Shown here piece by piece: positions 43,406 through 53,646 of a stretch of DNA of 64,000 bases. This DNA is from Roseococcus suduntuyensis (GTDB taxonomy: Bacteria; Pseudomonadota; Alphaproteobacteria; Acetobacterales; Acetobacteraceae), in contig NZ_JACIDJ010000001.1 in NCBI RefSeq assembly GCF_014196305.1, positions 1-64,000 of the forward strand, given 5' to 3'. The number at the start of each line of letters is the position of its first letter. Position 1 is the first letter of the stretch. The position numbers and the translations under genes are program-made. The notes under the pieces were generated by a model. It had not been told where the DNA came from, did not search any database, and saw nothing but the letters and a program-made list of their open reading frames with translations.

Positions 43406-43881
43406 CCGAGGTTCGCTTCACCGTGAACGGCGCGGCGCAATGCGCGGAGGTGGAACCGCGCCTGACCCTGGCCGACATGCTGCGCGAGGAATGCGGCCTG
43501 ACCGGCACCCATCTGGGCTGCGAGCACGGCGTCTGCGGTGCCTGCACGGTGCTGATGGATGGGCTGCCGGTGCGCGGCTGCCTGGTGTTCGGCGTGCAGG
43601 CGGAGGGGGCCGACATCCGCACCGTGGAGGGGCTGGCCGCGCCGGACGGCACGCTGAACGTGTTGCAACGCGCCTTCCAGGCGCAGCACGGGTTGCAATG
43701 CGGCTTCTGCACGCCCGGCTTCCTCATGCTCGCCACCTGGATGCTGGAACAGCCGGGGGGCGTGGACGAGGCGCGGTTGCGGGACGTGCTGGCCTCCAAC
43801 CTCTGCCGCTGCACGGGCTACCAGAACATCCTGGCCGCCGTGCGGGCGGCGGCGCAGGAGATGGGTGTGTGGAAAGGCTGA
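43402..43881 (+). CDS. Molybdenum hydroxylase 2Fe-2S subunit
   Basis: The 159-residue small subunit has both [2Fe-2S] clusters: the plant-ferredoxin type (CEHGVCGACTVLMDG) and the helical type (CGFCTPGFLML and CRCTGYQNI). It passes electrons from the Mo centre to FAD. It ends 7 bases from a convergent membrane-protein gene, so it closes the operon. No XdhC or MobA maturation gene is present here. Confidence 0.95.
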   Translation: MTEVRFTVNGAAQCAEVEPRLTLADMLREECGLTGTHLGCEHGVCGACTVLMDGLPVRGCLVFGVQAEGADIRTVEGLAAPDGTLNVLQRAFQAQHGLQCGFCTPGFLMLATWMLEQPGGVDEARLRDVLASNLCRCTGYQNILAAVRAAAQEMGVWKG

Positions 43882-43888
43882 AGCGCCC

Positions 43889-44314
43889 TCAGGCCGCCGG
43901 CGTATCCGGGTCCTCGACCTCCACGCGCCCCGTCGCGGCCTTCCACAGCTTGGGCCATTGGAAACCCAGCGTCAGCACGATGGCCAGCAGCGGCTGCATC
44001 AGCCAGGACCAGACGCTGGCATCGCGCGCATCCATCAGCCCGTAGAAATCCGCCGCCCAGATGCACAGCACGATGATAAGGGTGACGATGCCAAGCCCGA
44101 TCGGCCCCAGCGCCCGCCACGCCCCATAGACGTAGAGGCCGAAGCCCAGCAGCGCGAAGGCCGTCACCAGGAGCTTGACCGGAAGCGCCACCTCGTTGGG
44201 CGCGGCCCAGAGGTGGAAGACCGACAGGCCGGACGGGTTGTACAGCACATAGACGTTCAGCAGGATCAGCAGGAACCAGCCCCAGATGGGGATGTTCCGC
44301 AGGAATCGTGTCAT
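43889..44314 (-). CDS. DUF6524-like membrane protein
   Basis: The 141-residue protein has four predicted helices (about 10-27, 45-68, 74-92, 104-120). The loop VLYNPSGLSVFHLWA after helix 1 resembles a small alphaproteobacterial family (DUF6524). No function is known. It has GGAGACC before the ATG, is monocistronic or precedes nothing on its strand within 50 bases, and converges on the Fe-S subunit gene. Confidence 0.7.
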   Translation of the reverse strand: MTRFLRNIPIWGWFLLILLNVYVLYNPSGLSVFHLWAAPNEVALPVKLLVTAFALLGFGLYVYGAWRALGPIGLGIVTLIIVLCIWAADFYGLMDARDASVWSWLMQPLLAIVLTLGFQWPKLWKAATGRVEVEDPDTPAA

Positions 44315-44368
44315 GCGGGGTCTCCAGACGCGTCGGCCCCTGCATAGCAGAGGCCGGCGCGCCCGGCA

Positions 44369-46687
44369 TCACGCCGCATGCAGCGCCTTCCACACCACTT
44401 CCGGCGTGGCCGGCATGTCAATGGCGGAGACGCCATCCTCGCGCAGCGCGTCGATCAGCGCGTTCACCACGGCGGGGGGCGAGCCCACCGCGCCGGCCTC
44501 GCCCGCGCCCTTCACGCCCATCGGGTTGCTCTCGCAGGGCACCTCGATCAGGTCCACCTCGATGTCCGGCAGGTCCTCCGCGCGCGGCAGGCAGTAGTCC
44601 ATGAAGCTGGCCGAGAGCAGCTGGCCGCTGTGGTTGTCATAGGCCGTGCGCTCCAGGAAGGCTTGGCCGATGCCCTGCGCCACGCCGCCATGCACCTGCC
44701 CGCGCACGATCAGCGGGTTCAGCGCATGGCCCACATCATCCACCACGATGTAGCGCGGGATGGTGATGTGGCCCGTGTCGGGGTCCACCTCGACTTCCGC
44801 AACATGGCAGCCATTGGGGAAGGTGTGGGCGTCGATGTTCGCCGTCTCCAGCGCATCGAGCAGGATGGTGTCCTCGCCTGCCGCCACCCGCTGCCGCTGG
44901 CGCGCGGCGAGGTCCAGGATGTTCACCGCGCGGTCCGTGCCGACCACGCTGAAGTCACCCTTGGTGAACTCGATGTCCACCACGGCGGCTTCCAGCATTT
45001 CGGAGGCCGCCTGCTTGCCCTTCTCGATGACGCTCGCGGTGGTGACGAGGATGGCCTGCCCCTCGGAATAGAGGCTGCGCGCACCGCCCGTGCCGCCGCC
45101 CGAGGGCAGGCTGTCGGAATCGCCCTGCTTGATGCGGATCTTGTCCATGGGGATGCCCAGTTCATGGCTGGTCATCATGGTGTAGGCGGTCTCGTGGCCC
45201 TGGCCGGAGCTTTGCGTGCCCACATAGACATCCACCATGCGATCCTCGGCGAAGACCACCTTGGCGTTCTCGGTGGGGCTGCCGCCCGTGGCCTCCAGGT
45301 AGTAGGCGAGGCCGATGCCGCGCTTCTGCCCGCGCTTGGCGGCCTCGGCGCGGCGGGCGGGGAAGCCGGCCCAGTCGATCTTTTCCAGCGCGGCGTCCAT
45401 GACGCGCGAGAAGTCGCCGCTGTCATAGCGCTGCTTCATGGCGGTGGTGTAGGGCATGGCGGATTGCCCCACCATGTTGCGCCGGCGCAGCTCCACCCGG
45501 TCCACGCCAAGGTCACGCGCGGCCTGGTCAATCAGGCGCTCCACCAGGTAGTTGCTCTCGGGCCGGCCGGCGCCGCGATAGGCGTCCACCGGCACGGTGT
45601 TGGTCAGCACGCCGATGACGTTCGCGTGGATGGCCTGGAAGTCATAGACGCTGGCCAGCACCTTGGTGCCCGCCCCGGTCGGGATGAAGGGCGCGAAGGT
45701 GGAGAGATAGGCGCCCATGTTCGCGTAGTTCTTCGTGCGCAGCGCGAGGAACTTGCCGTCCTTGTCCACCGCCAGCTCGCCGAGCGTGATGTTGTCGCGC
45801 CCATGCGTGTCGGACTGGAAGGCCTCCGAGCGGTCGGCGGCCCATTTCACCGGCCGCCCCACCTGCTTCGCCGCGATCGCGCAGAGGGCATATTCGGCAT
45901 ACAGGTAAAGCTTCATGCCGAAGCCGCCGCCCACATCGGGCGTCAGCACGCGGATGTTCTCGGGGTCGGTCTTGAGCACGGCGCTGGCCAGCAGGTTCTT
46001 CACCAGCCAGGAGCCCTGGGTGCCGGTGTGCAGCGTGTAGCGGCCGGTGGTGGCCTCGTATTCCGCCGCGCAGGCGCGCGCCTCCATGGAGGCCACGACG
46101 ACGCGGTTGTTCACCACCGTCAGCCGGGTGACATGGGCGGCCTGGCCCATGATCTCCTCCACCATCTGCTTGTCGCCGGTTTCCCAGTCGAAACAGATGT
46201 TGTTGGACGCCCCCTCCCAGAGCTGCGGCTGGTCCGCCAGATGCGCGGTGGCGAGGTCGGTGGCCGAGGGCAGGATCTCGTACTCCACCTCCACCGCCTC
46301 GGCCGCGTCGCGCGCCTGCTGCGGCGTCTCGGCCACGATGAAGGCCACCGGGTCGCCCACATGGCGCACCCGGTCGGTGGCCAGCGGCAGGCGCGGCGTG
46401 TTGGCGCGGTCCGTGCCGTCCTTGTTCTTCAGCGGGATGGCGCAGGGCACCTCGCCGATGCCGGCGGCGGCCAGGTCGGCCCCGGTGATGACGGCCAGCA
46501 CGCCCGGCATGGCCTGGGCGGCCGAGACATCCATGCTCTTGATCTCGGCATGGGCGTGCGGGCTGCGGAGCACATGGCCCGCCACCTCGCCCGGCAGGGA
46601 GATGTCGTCGGTGTAGCGCCCCTGCCCCAGCAGCAGCCGGGGGTCCTCCACGCGGCGGACGGATTGGCTCAGACCAAACTTGGGCAT
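44369..46687 (-). CDS. Xanthine dehydrogenase-family Mo-binding subunit (stand-alone)
   Basis: A second 772-residue molybdenum hydroxylase large subunit, distinct from the one at 41-43 kb. It begins KFGLSQSVRRVEDPRLLLGQGRY, has DVGGGFGMKL, the substrate-region motif VDAYRGAGRPE and the terminal GVKGAGEAGAVGSP with the catalytic Glu. No FAD or Fe-S subunit lies beside it, so it must borrow partners or be encoded apart from them. ATG 46687 has GGGAG 7 bases upstream; longer frames run backwards through the divergent RND genes and are shadows. CO-type AYRCSFR is absent. Confidence 0.92.
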   Translation of the reverse strand: MPKFGLSQSVRRVEDPRLLLGQGRYTDDISLPGEVAGHVLRSPHAHAEIKSMDVSAAQAMPGVLAVITGADLAAAGIGEVPCAIPLKNKDGTDRANTPRLPLATDRVRHVGDPVAFIVAETPQQARDAAEAVEVEYEILPSATDLATAHLADQPQLWEGASNNICFDWETGDKQMVEEIMGQAAHVTRLTVVNNRVVVASMEARACAAEYEATTGRYTLHTGTQGSWLVKNLLASAVLKTDPENIRVLTPDVGGGFGMKLYLYAEYALCAIAAKQVGRPVKWAADRSEAFQSDTHGRDNITLGELAVDKDGKFLALRTKNYANMGAYLSTFAPFIPTGAGTKVLASVYDFQAIHANVIGVLTNTVPVDAYRGAGRPESNYLVERLIDQAARDLGVDRVELRRRNMVGQSAMPYTTAMKQRYDSGDFSRVMDAALEKIDWAGFPARRAEAAKRGQKRGIGLAYYLEATGGSPTENAKVVFAEDRMVDVYVGTQSSGQGHETAYTMMTSHELGIPMDKIRIKQGDSDSLPSGGGTGGARSLYSEGQAILVTTASVIEKGKQAASEMLEAAVVDIEFTKGDFSVVGTDRAVNILDLAARQRQRVAAGEDTILLDALETANIDAHTFPNGCHVAEVEVDPDTGHITIPRYIVVDDVGHALNPLIVRGQVHGGVAQGIGQAFLERTAYDNHSGQLLSASFMDYCLPRAEDLPDIEVDLIEVPCESNPMGVKGAGEAGAVGSPPAVVNALIDALREDGVSAIDMPATPEVVWKALHAA

Positions 46688-46895
46688 GGTGTCTCTCCCG
46701 CAATCTTCCCTCGCATCATCTGACGATGCTGGGGGAAAGGGGAAGGGGTCCCGCGCTTCAAGGCTGGATTCGGCCGTTCCCGGGCGGCGGCGGCGACTCA
46801 ACCAGGGAGGACAATTCGCCCGGCCATGTCCTGCTTGCGTCGCATGGCTGCCCGTGCAGCCCCGCAACCTTGGGTCCGCCTTTCCGGGATTCAAC

Positions 46896-46918
46896 TTGAC
46901 CGAATGGAAAGCTTCCAT
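46896..46918 (+). promoter_or_regulatory. Candidate promoter/operator of the RND operon
   Basis: TTGACC at 46896-46901 is a good -35 hexamer. Two bases later begins the perfect inverted repeat ATGGAA-AGC-TTCCAT (46904-46918), placed where a TetR- or MarR-type repressor would block RNA polymerase. A clear -10 is not visible at normal spacing. The whole gap to the divergent Mo subunit (46688-46948) otherwise contains no gene. No regulator gene adjoins the operon. Confidence 0.4.
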
Positions 46919-46948
46919 GCCAAGGATACAGCCAGAGGTGCATTTATC

Positions 46949-48115
46949 ATGCTGCGATGGCTTCCCGCTCTCATTCTCCTCCTTGCCGTGGCCCCCGCGG
47001 CCCAGGCGCAATTCGGCCCCGCCGGACCACCCTCGGTGGGCGTGGTCGAGGCCCGGCGCACACCCGTCACGGAATTGTCCGAGTTCATCGGGCGGGTCGA
47101 GGCCATCGCGCGGGTGGACATCCGCGCCCGCGTCACCGGCTTCCTGGAGGAGCGCCTCTTCCAGGAGGGCAGCGAGGTGGAACAGGGCGCCCCCCTCTTC
47201 CGCATCGAGCGCGCGCCCTTCGAGGCGCAACTGGAGGAGGCCCGCGCCAGCCTGGCCTCGGCCGAGGCCACGCAGCTCAACGCCCGCGTGGCGCTGAACC
47301 GCGCGCGGGAGCTGCGGTCCACCGGCGCCGGCACCCAGGCCGCGCTGGACAATGCCCAGGCGCAGGAACGCACCGCGGCCGCGGGCGTGCTGGGCGCCCA
47401 GGCGCAGGTGCGCGTGGCCGAGATCAACCTCGCCTACACCGAGATCCGCGCGCCCATCGCGGGCGCCATCGGCCGGGCGACCTTCACGCCGGGCAACGTG
47501 GTCACGCCGCAAAGCGAGGCGCTGGCCACCATCTACAGCCAGGACCCGATGCGGGTGGCCTTCACCATCCCCTCCCGCACCGCGACCGAGCTGCGCAACC
47601 GCTATGAGGGGCGCGGCGGCACCGCCGCCGTCGTGGTCCGCATCCGCTTCGCCAGCGGCACCACCTATGAGCAGGTGGGGCGCGTGGACTTCATCGACGC
47701 CGCGGTGAACCGCGACACGGATTCGCTGCTGGTGCGCGCCTCCATCCCCAACCCCGTCCGCCAGGGCGCGACCGCGGGCGAGCCCGGCGCGCGCGAGCTG
47801 CTGGACGGCCAGTTCGTGACCGTGCTGCTGGAAGGCGCGGAGCCGGTGAACGCCATCACCATCCCGCGCGCCGCCGTGGCGCAGGACCAGATGGGCTTCT
47901 TCGTCTTCGTGGTGGACGCCGAGGGCCGCGCGCAGCGCCGCAACCTGCGCCTGGGCCGCAGCACCGCCGAGACCGCGGTGGTCGAGGAAGGCCTGCAGGA
48001 AGGTGACCGCGTCATCAGCGAGGGCGTGCAGCGCGTGCGCCCGGGCCAGCAGGTGAACGCGGCCCCGGCCGGCGCCCCGCCACGGCCCGCCCTGGCACCG
48101 GGCCAGGGCGGCTGA
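46949..48115 (+). CDS. RND efflux periplasmic adaptor subunit
   Basis: This membrane fusion protein of 388 residues links an RND pump to an outer-membrane channel. It has a Sec signal (LRWLPALILLLAVAPAAQAQ, no lipobox), a beta-barrel/lipoyl part with VEAIARVDIRARVTGFLEERLF, an alpha-hairpin (about 90-150) and the lipoyl return AYTEIRAPIAGAIGRATFTPGNVV. ATG 46949 is preceded by AGAGGTG. The pump gene follows after 6 bases. No outer-membrane factor is present, so a shared TolC-like channel is implied. Confidence 0.92.
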   Translation: MLRWLPALILLLAVAPAAQAQFGPAGPPSVGVVEARRTPVTELSEFIGRVEAIARVDIRARVTGFLEERLFQEGSEVEQGAPLFRIERAPFEAQLEEARASLASAEATQLNARVALNRARELRSTGAGTQAALDNAQAQERTAAAGVLGAQAQVRVAEINLAYTEIRAPIAGAIGRATFTPGNVVTPQSEALATIYSQDPMRVAFTIPSRTATELRNRYEGRGGTAAVVVRIRFASGTTYEQVGRVDFIDAAVNRDTDSLLVRASIPNPVRQGATAGEPGARELLDGQFVTVLLEGAEPVNAITIPRAAVAQDQMGFFVFVVDAEGRAQRRNLRLGRSTAETAVVEEGLQEGDRVISEGVQRVRPGQQVNAAPAGAPPRPALAPGQGG

Positions 48116-48121
48116 CGCGCT

Positions 48122-51100
48122 ATGATCTCCAACCTGTTCATCCGGCGGCCGCGCTTCGCGATCGTCATCTCCATCGTCATCACCCTCGCGGGCCTGCTGT
48201 CCATGACGCAGATCCCCGTGGCGCAGTTCCCCGACATCGTGCCCCCCGTGGTGCAGGTGACGGCGCGCTACCCGGGTGCGTCCGCCGCGGTGGTGGAGGC
48301 CACGGTGGCGCAGCCCATCGAGGGTGCCGTGAATGGCGCCGATGGCATGCTCTACATGCGCTCCAACAGCGCCAATGACGGGACCTACACGCTCAGCGTC
48401 ACCTTCGCGCTGGGCACCAACCCCGACATCAACACGGTGAACGTGAACAACCGCGTGCAGGGCATCCTGGCGCGGCTGCCACAGGAGGTGCAGCGCAGCG
48501 GCGTCACCGTCCGCAAGCAATCCTCGGCGGTGCTGCAGTTCATCGGCGTCACCTCCACCAACCCCGCGCATGACCCGCTGTTCCTGTCGAACTTCGCCAC
48601 CATCAACATGCTGGACACGCTGCGCCGCCTGCCGGGCGTGGGCGATGTGCAGATGTTCGGCGCGCAGGACTATTCCATGCGCGTCTGGTTCGAGACAGAC
48701 CGGCTGAACAACCTCAACGTCACGCCCACCGAAATCATCTCGGCCATCCAGGCGCAGAACGTGCAGGCCGCGGCGGGGCGGATCGGCGCGCGGCCCATCG
48801 GCGACGACCAGCAGTTCCAGTTCAACATCCAGACCTCGGGCCGCCTCGCGAGCCCCGAGCAGTTCGGCGAGATCATCATCCGCGCCAACCCCGACGGCTC
48901 CACCCTGCGCGTGCGCGACGTGGCCAACGTGGCGCTCGGCGCGGCCAACATGGATGTGGAGGCGCGGCTGAACGGCCAGCCCACCGTCACCATGGGCGTC
49001 TACCTCTCACCTGGCGCCAATGCGGTGGCGGTGGCGGAGGCGGTGCGCGCGGAGCTGGCACGGCTGCAGCAACGCTTCCCCGACGGCATGGAGACGGTGG
49101 TGGTCTATGACACCTCCTCCTTCGTGCTGGAGACGATGCGCGAGGTCATCATCACCCTGCTGGAAGCCTTCGTGCTGGTGGTGGTGGTGGTCTATCTCTT
49201 CCTGGGCTCGTTCCGCGCCACGGTGATCCCCATCATCGCCGTGCCGGTCAGCCTCATCGGCACCTTCGCGGTGATGCTGGCCATCGGCTTCTCGGCCAAC
49301 ACCATCTCGCTGCTGGCCATGGTGCTGGCCATCGGCATCGTGGTGGATGACGCCATCGTCGTCGTCGAGAATGTCGAGCGCGTGATGGAGGAGAACCCCG
49401 AATTCACGCCGGCCGAAGCCACGCGCGTCGCCATGGGCGAGATCACGGGGCCCATCATCGCCATCACGCTGGTGCTGCTGTCGGTCTTCGTGCCCATCAG
49501 CCTCATCGGCGGCGTGTCGGGGGTGCTGTTCCAGCAATTCGCGGTGACCATCAGCGTGGCCATGATCATCTCGGCCATCAACGCGCTGACACTCTCGCCC
49601 GCGCTGTGCGCCATCATGCTGCGGCACACGGGGCCGAAGCGCGGCCCCATCAAGTACGTGCTGCGCGCCATCGACAAGGTGCGCGACGGCTATGCGGCCA
49701 TCGTGACGCGGCTGGTGCGGGTGGCGGCCGTCTCGCTGCTGCTCACCGCGGCCATCGGCTGGGGCATCTTCGAGATCGGCAACCGCACCCCCTCGGGCTT
49801 CCTGCCCAACGAGGACCAGGGCGCCTTCTTCATCCAGCTCCAGCTTCCCCAGGGCTCCTCCGTCGCCCGCACGCGCGAGGTGGTGGAGCAGGTGGAGGAG
49901 ATCCTCGCCCGCAACCCCGCCATCCAGGACCGCCTGGCCATCGTGGGCTTCTCGCTCATTGACGGCGGCGCGCAGTCCAACGCCGCCTTCATGGTGGCAC
50001 GGATGCGGCCCTTCGAGGACCGGAAGGCCGTGCAGGACAGCGTCTTCGCCGGCATCGGCCGCGTCTTCGGCGAGACCCAGGCCATTCGCGCGGCCGATGT
50101 CTTCGCCTTCAACATTCCGCCCATCATCGGCCTCGGCACCGGCAGCGGCTTCGAATACCAGCTCCAGGATTTCGAGGGGCGCGACCCCGCCGAACTCGCC
50201 GGCGCCATGCTGGGCATGATGGTGGCCGCCAACCAGGACCCTCGGCTGACGGCCGTCTTCTCCACCTTCTCGCCCACCACGCCCTCGCTCTTCCTGGATG
50301 TGGACCGCGACCGCGCGCAGGCGCTGGGCGTGCGGATCTCGGATGTGTTCACCACGCTGCAGGCCTCGCTGGGCGGCTACTACGTGAACGACTTCAACCT
50401 GTTCGGCCGCACCTGGCAGGTGAACATCCAGGCCGTGGCCGAGGACCGGGACGACATCCCCGACATCTGGCGCCTGCAGGTCCGCAACAGCCGGGGCGAG
50501 ATGGTGCCGCTGCGCGCCTTCGCCGATGTGCGGGTGGTGCTGGGGCCGCAGACCATCCAGCGCTACAACAACTTCCGCTCCGTCACGCTGAACGGCCAGG
50601 GGCGGCCGGGCGTCTCCTCCGGTGACGCGCTGCTGGCCATGGAGGAGATCTCGGCGCGCGTGCTGCCGTCGGGCTATGGCTTCGACTGGACCGGCACCGC
50701 CTACCAGGAGAAGCGCGCGGCGGGGCAGACGGGCGTGCTGATCGCCCTCGCCTTGCTGTTCGCCTACCTCTTCCTGGTGGCGCTGTATGAGAGCTGGACC
50801 ATCCCGGTGCCGGTGCTGCTTTCGGTGGCGGTGGGGGGCCTGGGCTCCTTCGCGGCATTGTTCATCGCGCAGCTGCCGCTCACGGTCTACGCGCAGATCG
50901 GCCTTGTGGTGCTGATCGCGCTGGCGGCGAAGAATGGCATCCTCATCGTGGAATTCGCGAAGGAGCAGCGCGAACGCGGCCTGCCCATCCGCGAGGCCGC
51001 GGTGATCGCCGCGCGCATGCGCTTCCGCGCCGTGATGATGACGAGCTTCGCCTTCATCCTGGGCCTGGTGCCGCTGGTGACGGCCAGCGGGGCCGCGGCC

Positions 51101-51259
51101 CTCTCGCGCCAGGCGGTCGGCCTGCCCGTGTTCGGGGGCATGCTGGCGGCCTCGCTGCTCGGCATCTTCATGATCCCGATGCTCTACGTCGTGTTCCAGA
51201 CCCTGCGCGAGCGGGTGAAGGCACGCTTCGCGGGCGGCGCCAAGGCAGCGGCGCATTGA
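48122..51259 (+). CDS. RND efflux transporter permease (HAE1 family)
   Basis: The 1045-residue hydrophobe/amphiphile RND pump is of the AcrB/MexB type. [23 protein letters not shown] opens TM1, porter-domain repeats follow ([20 protein letters not shown]), and TM4 carries the proton-relay [18 protein letters not shown] with the paired aspartates; the C-terminal half repeats the pattern with [23 protein letters not shown]. It exports drugs, solvents or bile-type compounds. A small secreted-protein gene overlaps its stop (TTGA). Confidence 0.94.
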   Translation: MISNLFIRRPRFAIVISIVITLAGLLSMTQIPVAQFPDIVPPVVQVTARYPGASAAVVEATVAQPIEGAVNGADGMLYMRSNSANDGTYTLSVTFALGTNPDINTVNVNNRVQGILARLPQEVQRSGVTVRKQSSAVLQFIGVTSTNPAHDPLFLSNFATINMLDTLRRLPGVGDVQMFGAQDYSMRVWFETDRLNNLNVTPTEIISAIQAQNVQAAAGRIGARPIGDDQQFQFNIQTSGRLASPEQFGEIIIRANPDGSTLRVRDVANVALGAANMDVEARLNGQPTVTMGVYLSPGANAVAVAEAVRAELARLQQRFPDGMETVVVYDTSSFVLETMREVIITLLEAFVLVVVVVYLFLGSFRATVIPIIAVPVSLIGTFAVMLAIGFSANTISLLAMVLAIGIVVDDAIVVVENVERVMEENPEFTPAEATRVAMGEITGPIIAITLVLLSVFVPISLIGGVSGVLFQQFAVTISVAMIISAINALTLSPALCAIMLRHTGPKRGPIKYVLRAIDKVRDGYAAIVTRLVRVAAVSLLLTAAIGWGIFEIGNRTPSGFLPNEDQGAFFIQLQLPQGSSVARTREVVEQVEEILARNPAIQDRLAIVGFSLIDGGAQSNAAFMVARMRPFEDRKAVQDSVFAGIGRVFGETQAIRAADVFAFNIPPIIGLGTGSGFEYQLQDFEGRDPAELAGAMLGMMVAANQDPRLTAVFSTFSPTTPSLFLDVDRDRAQALGVRISDVFTTLQASLGGYYVNDFNLFGRTWQVNIQAVAEDRDDIPDIWRLQVRNSRGEMVPLRAFADVRVVLGPQTIQRYNNFRSVTLNGQGRPGVSSGDALLAMEEISARVLPSGYGFDWTGTAYQEKRAAGQTGVLIALALLFAYLFLVALYESWTIPVPVLLSVAVGGLGSFAALFIAQLPLTVYAQIGLVVLIALAAKNGILIVEFAKEQRERGLPIREAAVIAARMRFRAVMMTSFAFILGLVPLVTASGAAALSRQAVGLPVFGGMLAASLLGIFMIPMLYVVFQTLRERVKARFAGGAKAAAH

Positions 51260-51555
51260 TCCGCGCGGCGGCCTTGCTGGCGGCACTTCTGGCGGCGGCA
51301 CCCGCTTCCGCCAGCGAACCGCCGCAGCGCCGCCGCGCGGCCGAGATCACGCAGGTGGTGCGGGCCGCGACCGATGCGCTGGGCATGCGGCCCATCACCC
51401 TGGTCGAGTATGTGGAACCCGGCCTCTATCGCGTGCGCGGCGGCGGCTGCACCGTGATGGTGCAAATCCGGGTGGGCTCCACCCGCCCAGGGCGCCCCGG
51501 CGCGATGCCCCTTCCCCCCTTCGAGGCGGTGGCCGGCACGCCGGATTGCGGTTAG
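51256..51555 (+). CDS. Small secreted hypothetical protein
   Basis: The 99-residue product has a signal peptide ([19 protein letters not shown], cleavage near ASA) and a basic mature part with two cysteines ([13 protein letters not shown] and GTPDCG) that may pair. Initiation is at TTG overlapping the RND stop. No family is recognised; PASTA or lipocalin-type folds are not evident. Because it is translationally coupled to the pump, an envelope role linked to efflux is a fair guess only. Confidence 0.6.
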   Translation: MIRAAALLAALLAAAPASASEPPQRRRAAEITQVVRAATDALGMRPITLVEYVEPGLYRVRGGGCTVMVQIRVGSTRPGRPGAMPLPPFEAVAGTPDCG

Positions 51556-51568
51556 CCCGGACCCCGGC

Positions 51569-52255
51569 TCAGCCCCGCCGCCACTCCCAGTAGAGGGGCT
51601 GGCGGCCCGCTTCCAGCGCCTTGGCCTCGTAGCGCGTGGGCGGCCAGCCCTCCGGCCGCGCCTCGTGGAAGGCGTGGGGCGCGAAGAGGGATTGTTCCGC
51701 GAAGACCTCCCGCACCCAGTCCTGGTAGGTCGGGTCATCGCTCGCCACGCGCCAGATGCCGCCGGGCTTCAGGGCGCGGGCGACGATGGGCAGCATCTCC
51801 GGATGGACGAAGCGGCGCTTGGCGTGGCGCGACTTGGGCCAGGGGTCGGGGAACATCAGGAAAAGGCGGTCGAGGCTGGCTTCCGGCAGGGTCAGCAGAA
51901 GCTCCCGCGCATCGGCCGGCCAGAGGCGCAAGAGGGGCGGCGGGGGCGCGGTGGCTTCCTGGCCTTCGGGGATGATCTCGGTCAGCAGGGAGCAGAGGCC
52001 CTGCTCATAGACCTCGCTCGCGATGATGGCGGTGCGGGGGCTGGCGCGCATCTGCGCCAGCGTGTGCTCGCCCCCGCCAAAGCCCACTTCCAGCCAGAGC
52101 GCCTCGGCGCCCGCCGCGAAGCCCAGGCCTTCAAAGCGGATGCGCGGCAGCGCCTGTTCCAGCAGCCGTTCCTGCCGGGGCCGCAGCTTCTTGCCGCGCC
52201 GGCGGCCATAGAGGCGGTGGGGAATGCCCTCGGGCCAGTCATCTTCGGTGGTCAT
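51569..52255 (-). CDS. trmB: tRNA (guanine-N7-)-methyltransferase
   Basis: TrmB makes m7G46 in tRNA. The 228 residues have the SAM site EVGFGGGEHTLAQ, the conserved FPDPWPKSRHAKRRF loop with the catalytic region, and the terminal family motif PLYWEWRRG. ATG 52255 has GTGAGG eight bases upstream (a GTG two codons earlier is possible). A rho-independent terminator sits only ~13 bases before the start, so trmB must be transcribed from a read-through of metK or from a promoter inside that gap. It converges on the small secreted gene. Confidence 0.93.
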   Translation of the reverse strand: MTTEDDWPEGIPHRLYGRRRGKKLRPRQERLLEQALPRIRFEGLGFAAGAEALWLEVGFGGGEHTLAQMRASPRTAIIASEVYEQGLCSLLTEIIPEGQEATAPPPPLLRLWPADARELLLTLPEASLDRLFLMFPDPWPKSRHAKRRFVHPEMLPIVARALKPGGIWRVASDDPTYQDWVREVFAEQSLFAPHAFHEARPEGWPPTRYEAKALEAGRQPLYWEWRRG

Positions 52256-52267
52256 CGCCACGCCTCA

Positions 52268-52298
52268 CAAAAAACCCCGCGCGGCAGACCACGCGGGG
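52268..52298 (-). terminator. Rho-independent terminator between metK and trmB
   Basis: On the metK strand, CCCCGCG pairs with CGCGGGG around a 10-base loop and is followed by six T. The hairpin ends only ~13 bases before the trmB start codon. It would stop most metK transcripts and so limit trmB to read-through. Confidence 0.88.
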
Positions 52299-52338
52299 GA
52301 AATCAATGCAACAGTCGAGCTGGCCCCTGTCGGGCGGC

Positions 52339-52430
52339 GCCGTGGCTTCGCCACGGCAACGCGGCCCGCCCGCGCAGAACCAGGACCAATCCGTGGCCCC
52401 CACGAAAGCGCCAAAGGCGATTTCGTGGGG
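52339..52430 (-). repeat. Two extra hairpins downstream of metK
   Basis: GCCGTGGC/GCCACGGC with a 3-base TTC loop forms a perfect 8-bp stem at 52339-52357. CCCCACGAAA/TTTCGTGGGG with an inner CGCC-AAA-GGCG forms a ~14-bp stem at 52398-52430, eight bases after the metK stop. With the terminator they make three successive hairpins in a 180-base gap. They may protect the metK mRNA 3' end. Confidence 0.6.
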
Positions 52431-52437
52431 AAAGGCC

Positions 52438-53625
52438 TTAGCGCCCGAAGGCCGACTTCAGCGCGGGAACGAGGTCCGTGCGCTCCCAGGTGAAGGTGCC
52501 CTTCTCCTCATCCGGCGTGCGGCCGAAATGGCCATAGGCGCTGGTGGGGACGTAGATGGCGCGGTTCAGGTGCAGGTGCTCGCGGATGCCGCGGGGCGAC
52601 AGGTTCATCAGCTCCTGCACCACCTTGGCCAGCTTCACCTCGTCCACATCCTTGCCCGTGCCGTGCAGGTCGAAATAGACCGACAGCGGCTTGGCCACGC
52701 CGATGGCGTAGCTGACCTGGATGGTGCACTTCTCGGCCAGCCCGGCGGCCACCACGTTCTTCGCCACATAGCGCGCGGCATAGGCGGCCGAGCGGTCCAC
52801 CTTCGTGGGGTCCTTGCCCGAGAAGGCGCCGCCGCCATGCGGGGCCGCGCCGCCATAGGTGTCCACGATGATCTTGCGGCCCGTCAGGCCGCAATCGCCG
52901 TCCGGCCCGCCGATGACGAAGGTGCCGGTCGGGTTCACGTAGAGCTCGCCCTCGGGGCACATCCAGCCCTTGGGCAGGCTGCTCTCGATGATGGGCCTCA
53001 CCATCGCCTTGATCTGGGCCTGGTCCATGCCCTCTTCGTGCTGGGTGGACAGCACGATGGAGGTGGCGCCGACGGGCTTGCCATCCACATAGCGCAGCGT
53101 GACCTGGGACTTCGCGTCGGGCAGCAGGCCCTTCACGGCCACGTCGCCATTGCGGCGCATCTCGCTGATGCGGCGCAGGATCAGGTGCGCGTAGTAGAGC
53201 GGCGCAGGCATGAGTTCCGGCGTCTCGGTGCAGGCATAGCCGAACATGATGCCCTGGTCGCCGGCGCCCTCGTCCTTGTTGCCGGCGGCGTCCACGCCCT
53301 GCGCGATGTGCGCGGACTGGGCATGCAGGTGGCATTCCACATGGGCGTTCTGCCAGTGGAAGCCGTCCTGCTCATAGCCGATGTCATGCACCGCCATGCG
53401 CGCCTTGTGGATCAGCAGCTCGGGCGTGATCGAGGACGGCCCGCGGGTCTCGCCCGCGATGACGATGCGGTTGGTGGTGACCAGGGTCTCGCACGCCACG
53501 CGCGCATAGGGGTCCTGCTCCAGGAAGGTGTCCAGCACGGTGTCGCTGATGCGATCCGCGACCTTGTCCGGGTGGCCTTCGGAGACGCTCTCCGAGGTGA
53601 AAAGGTACTCGCCCTTGTCGCGCAT
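52438..53625 (-). CDS. metK: S-adenosylmethionine synthetase
   Basis: MetK makes SAM from methionine and ATP. The 395-residue enzyme has the first signature [16 protein letters not shown] and the phosphate loop [31 protein letters not shown] at the start and the metal-binding Asp/Lys residues within these. Length and the [10 protein letters not shown] insertion fit alphaproteobacterial MetK. The ATG has AAGAGG well upstream. A structured 75-base leader precedes it. Three hairpins follow the stop. It supplies SAM for RlmN, CcrM and TrmB among others encoded nearby. Confidence 0.97.
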   Translation of the reverse strand: MRDKGEYLFTSESVSEGHPDKVADRISDTVLDTFLEQDPYARVACETLVTTNRIVIAGETRGPSSITPELLIHKARMAVHDIGYEQDGFHWQNAHVECHLHAQSAHIAQGVDAAGNKDEGAGDQGIMFGYACTETPELMPAPLYYAHLILRRISEMRRNGDVAVKGLLPDAKSQVTLRYVDGKPVGATSIVLSTQHEEGMDQAQIKAMVRPIIESSLPKGWMCPEGELYVNPTGTFVIGGPDGDCGLTGRKIIVDTYGGAAPHGGGAFSGKDPTKVDRSAAYAARYVAKNVVAAGLAEKCTIQVSYAIGVAKPLSVYFDLHGTGKDVDEVKLAKVVQELMNLSPRGIREHLHLNRAIYVPTSAYGHFGRTPDEEKGTFTWERTDLVPALKSAFGR

Positions 53626-53646
53626 GGCTTGGTTCGGCCTCTTGTC

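Noticed and set aside
49007-51301. 764-codon frame opposite the RND pump
   Set aside because: Antisense shadow with very high His/Asp content, typical of reversed hydrophobic codons.
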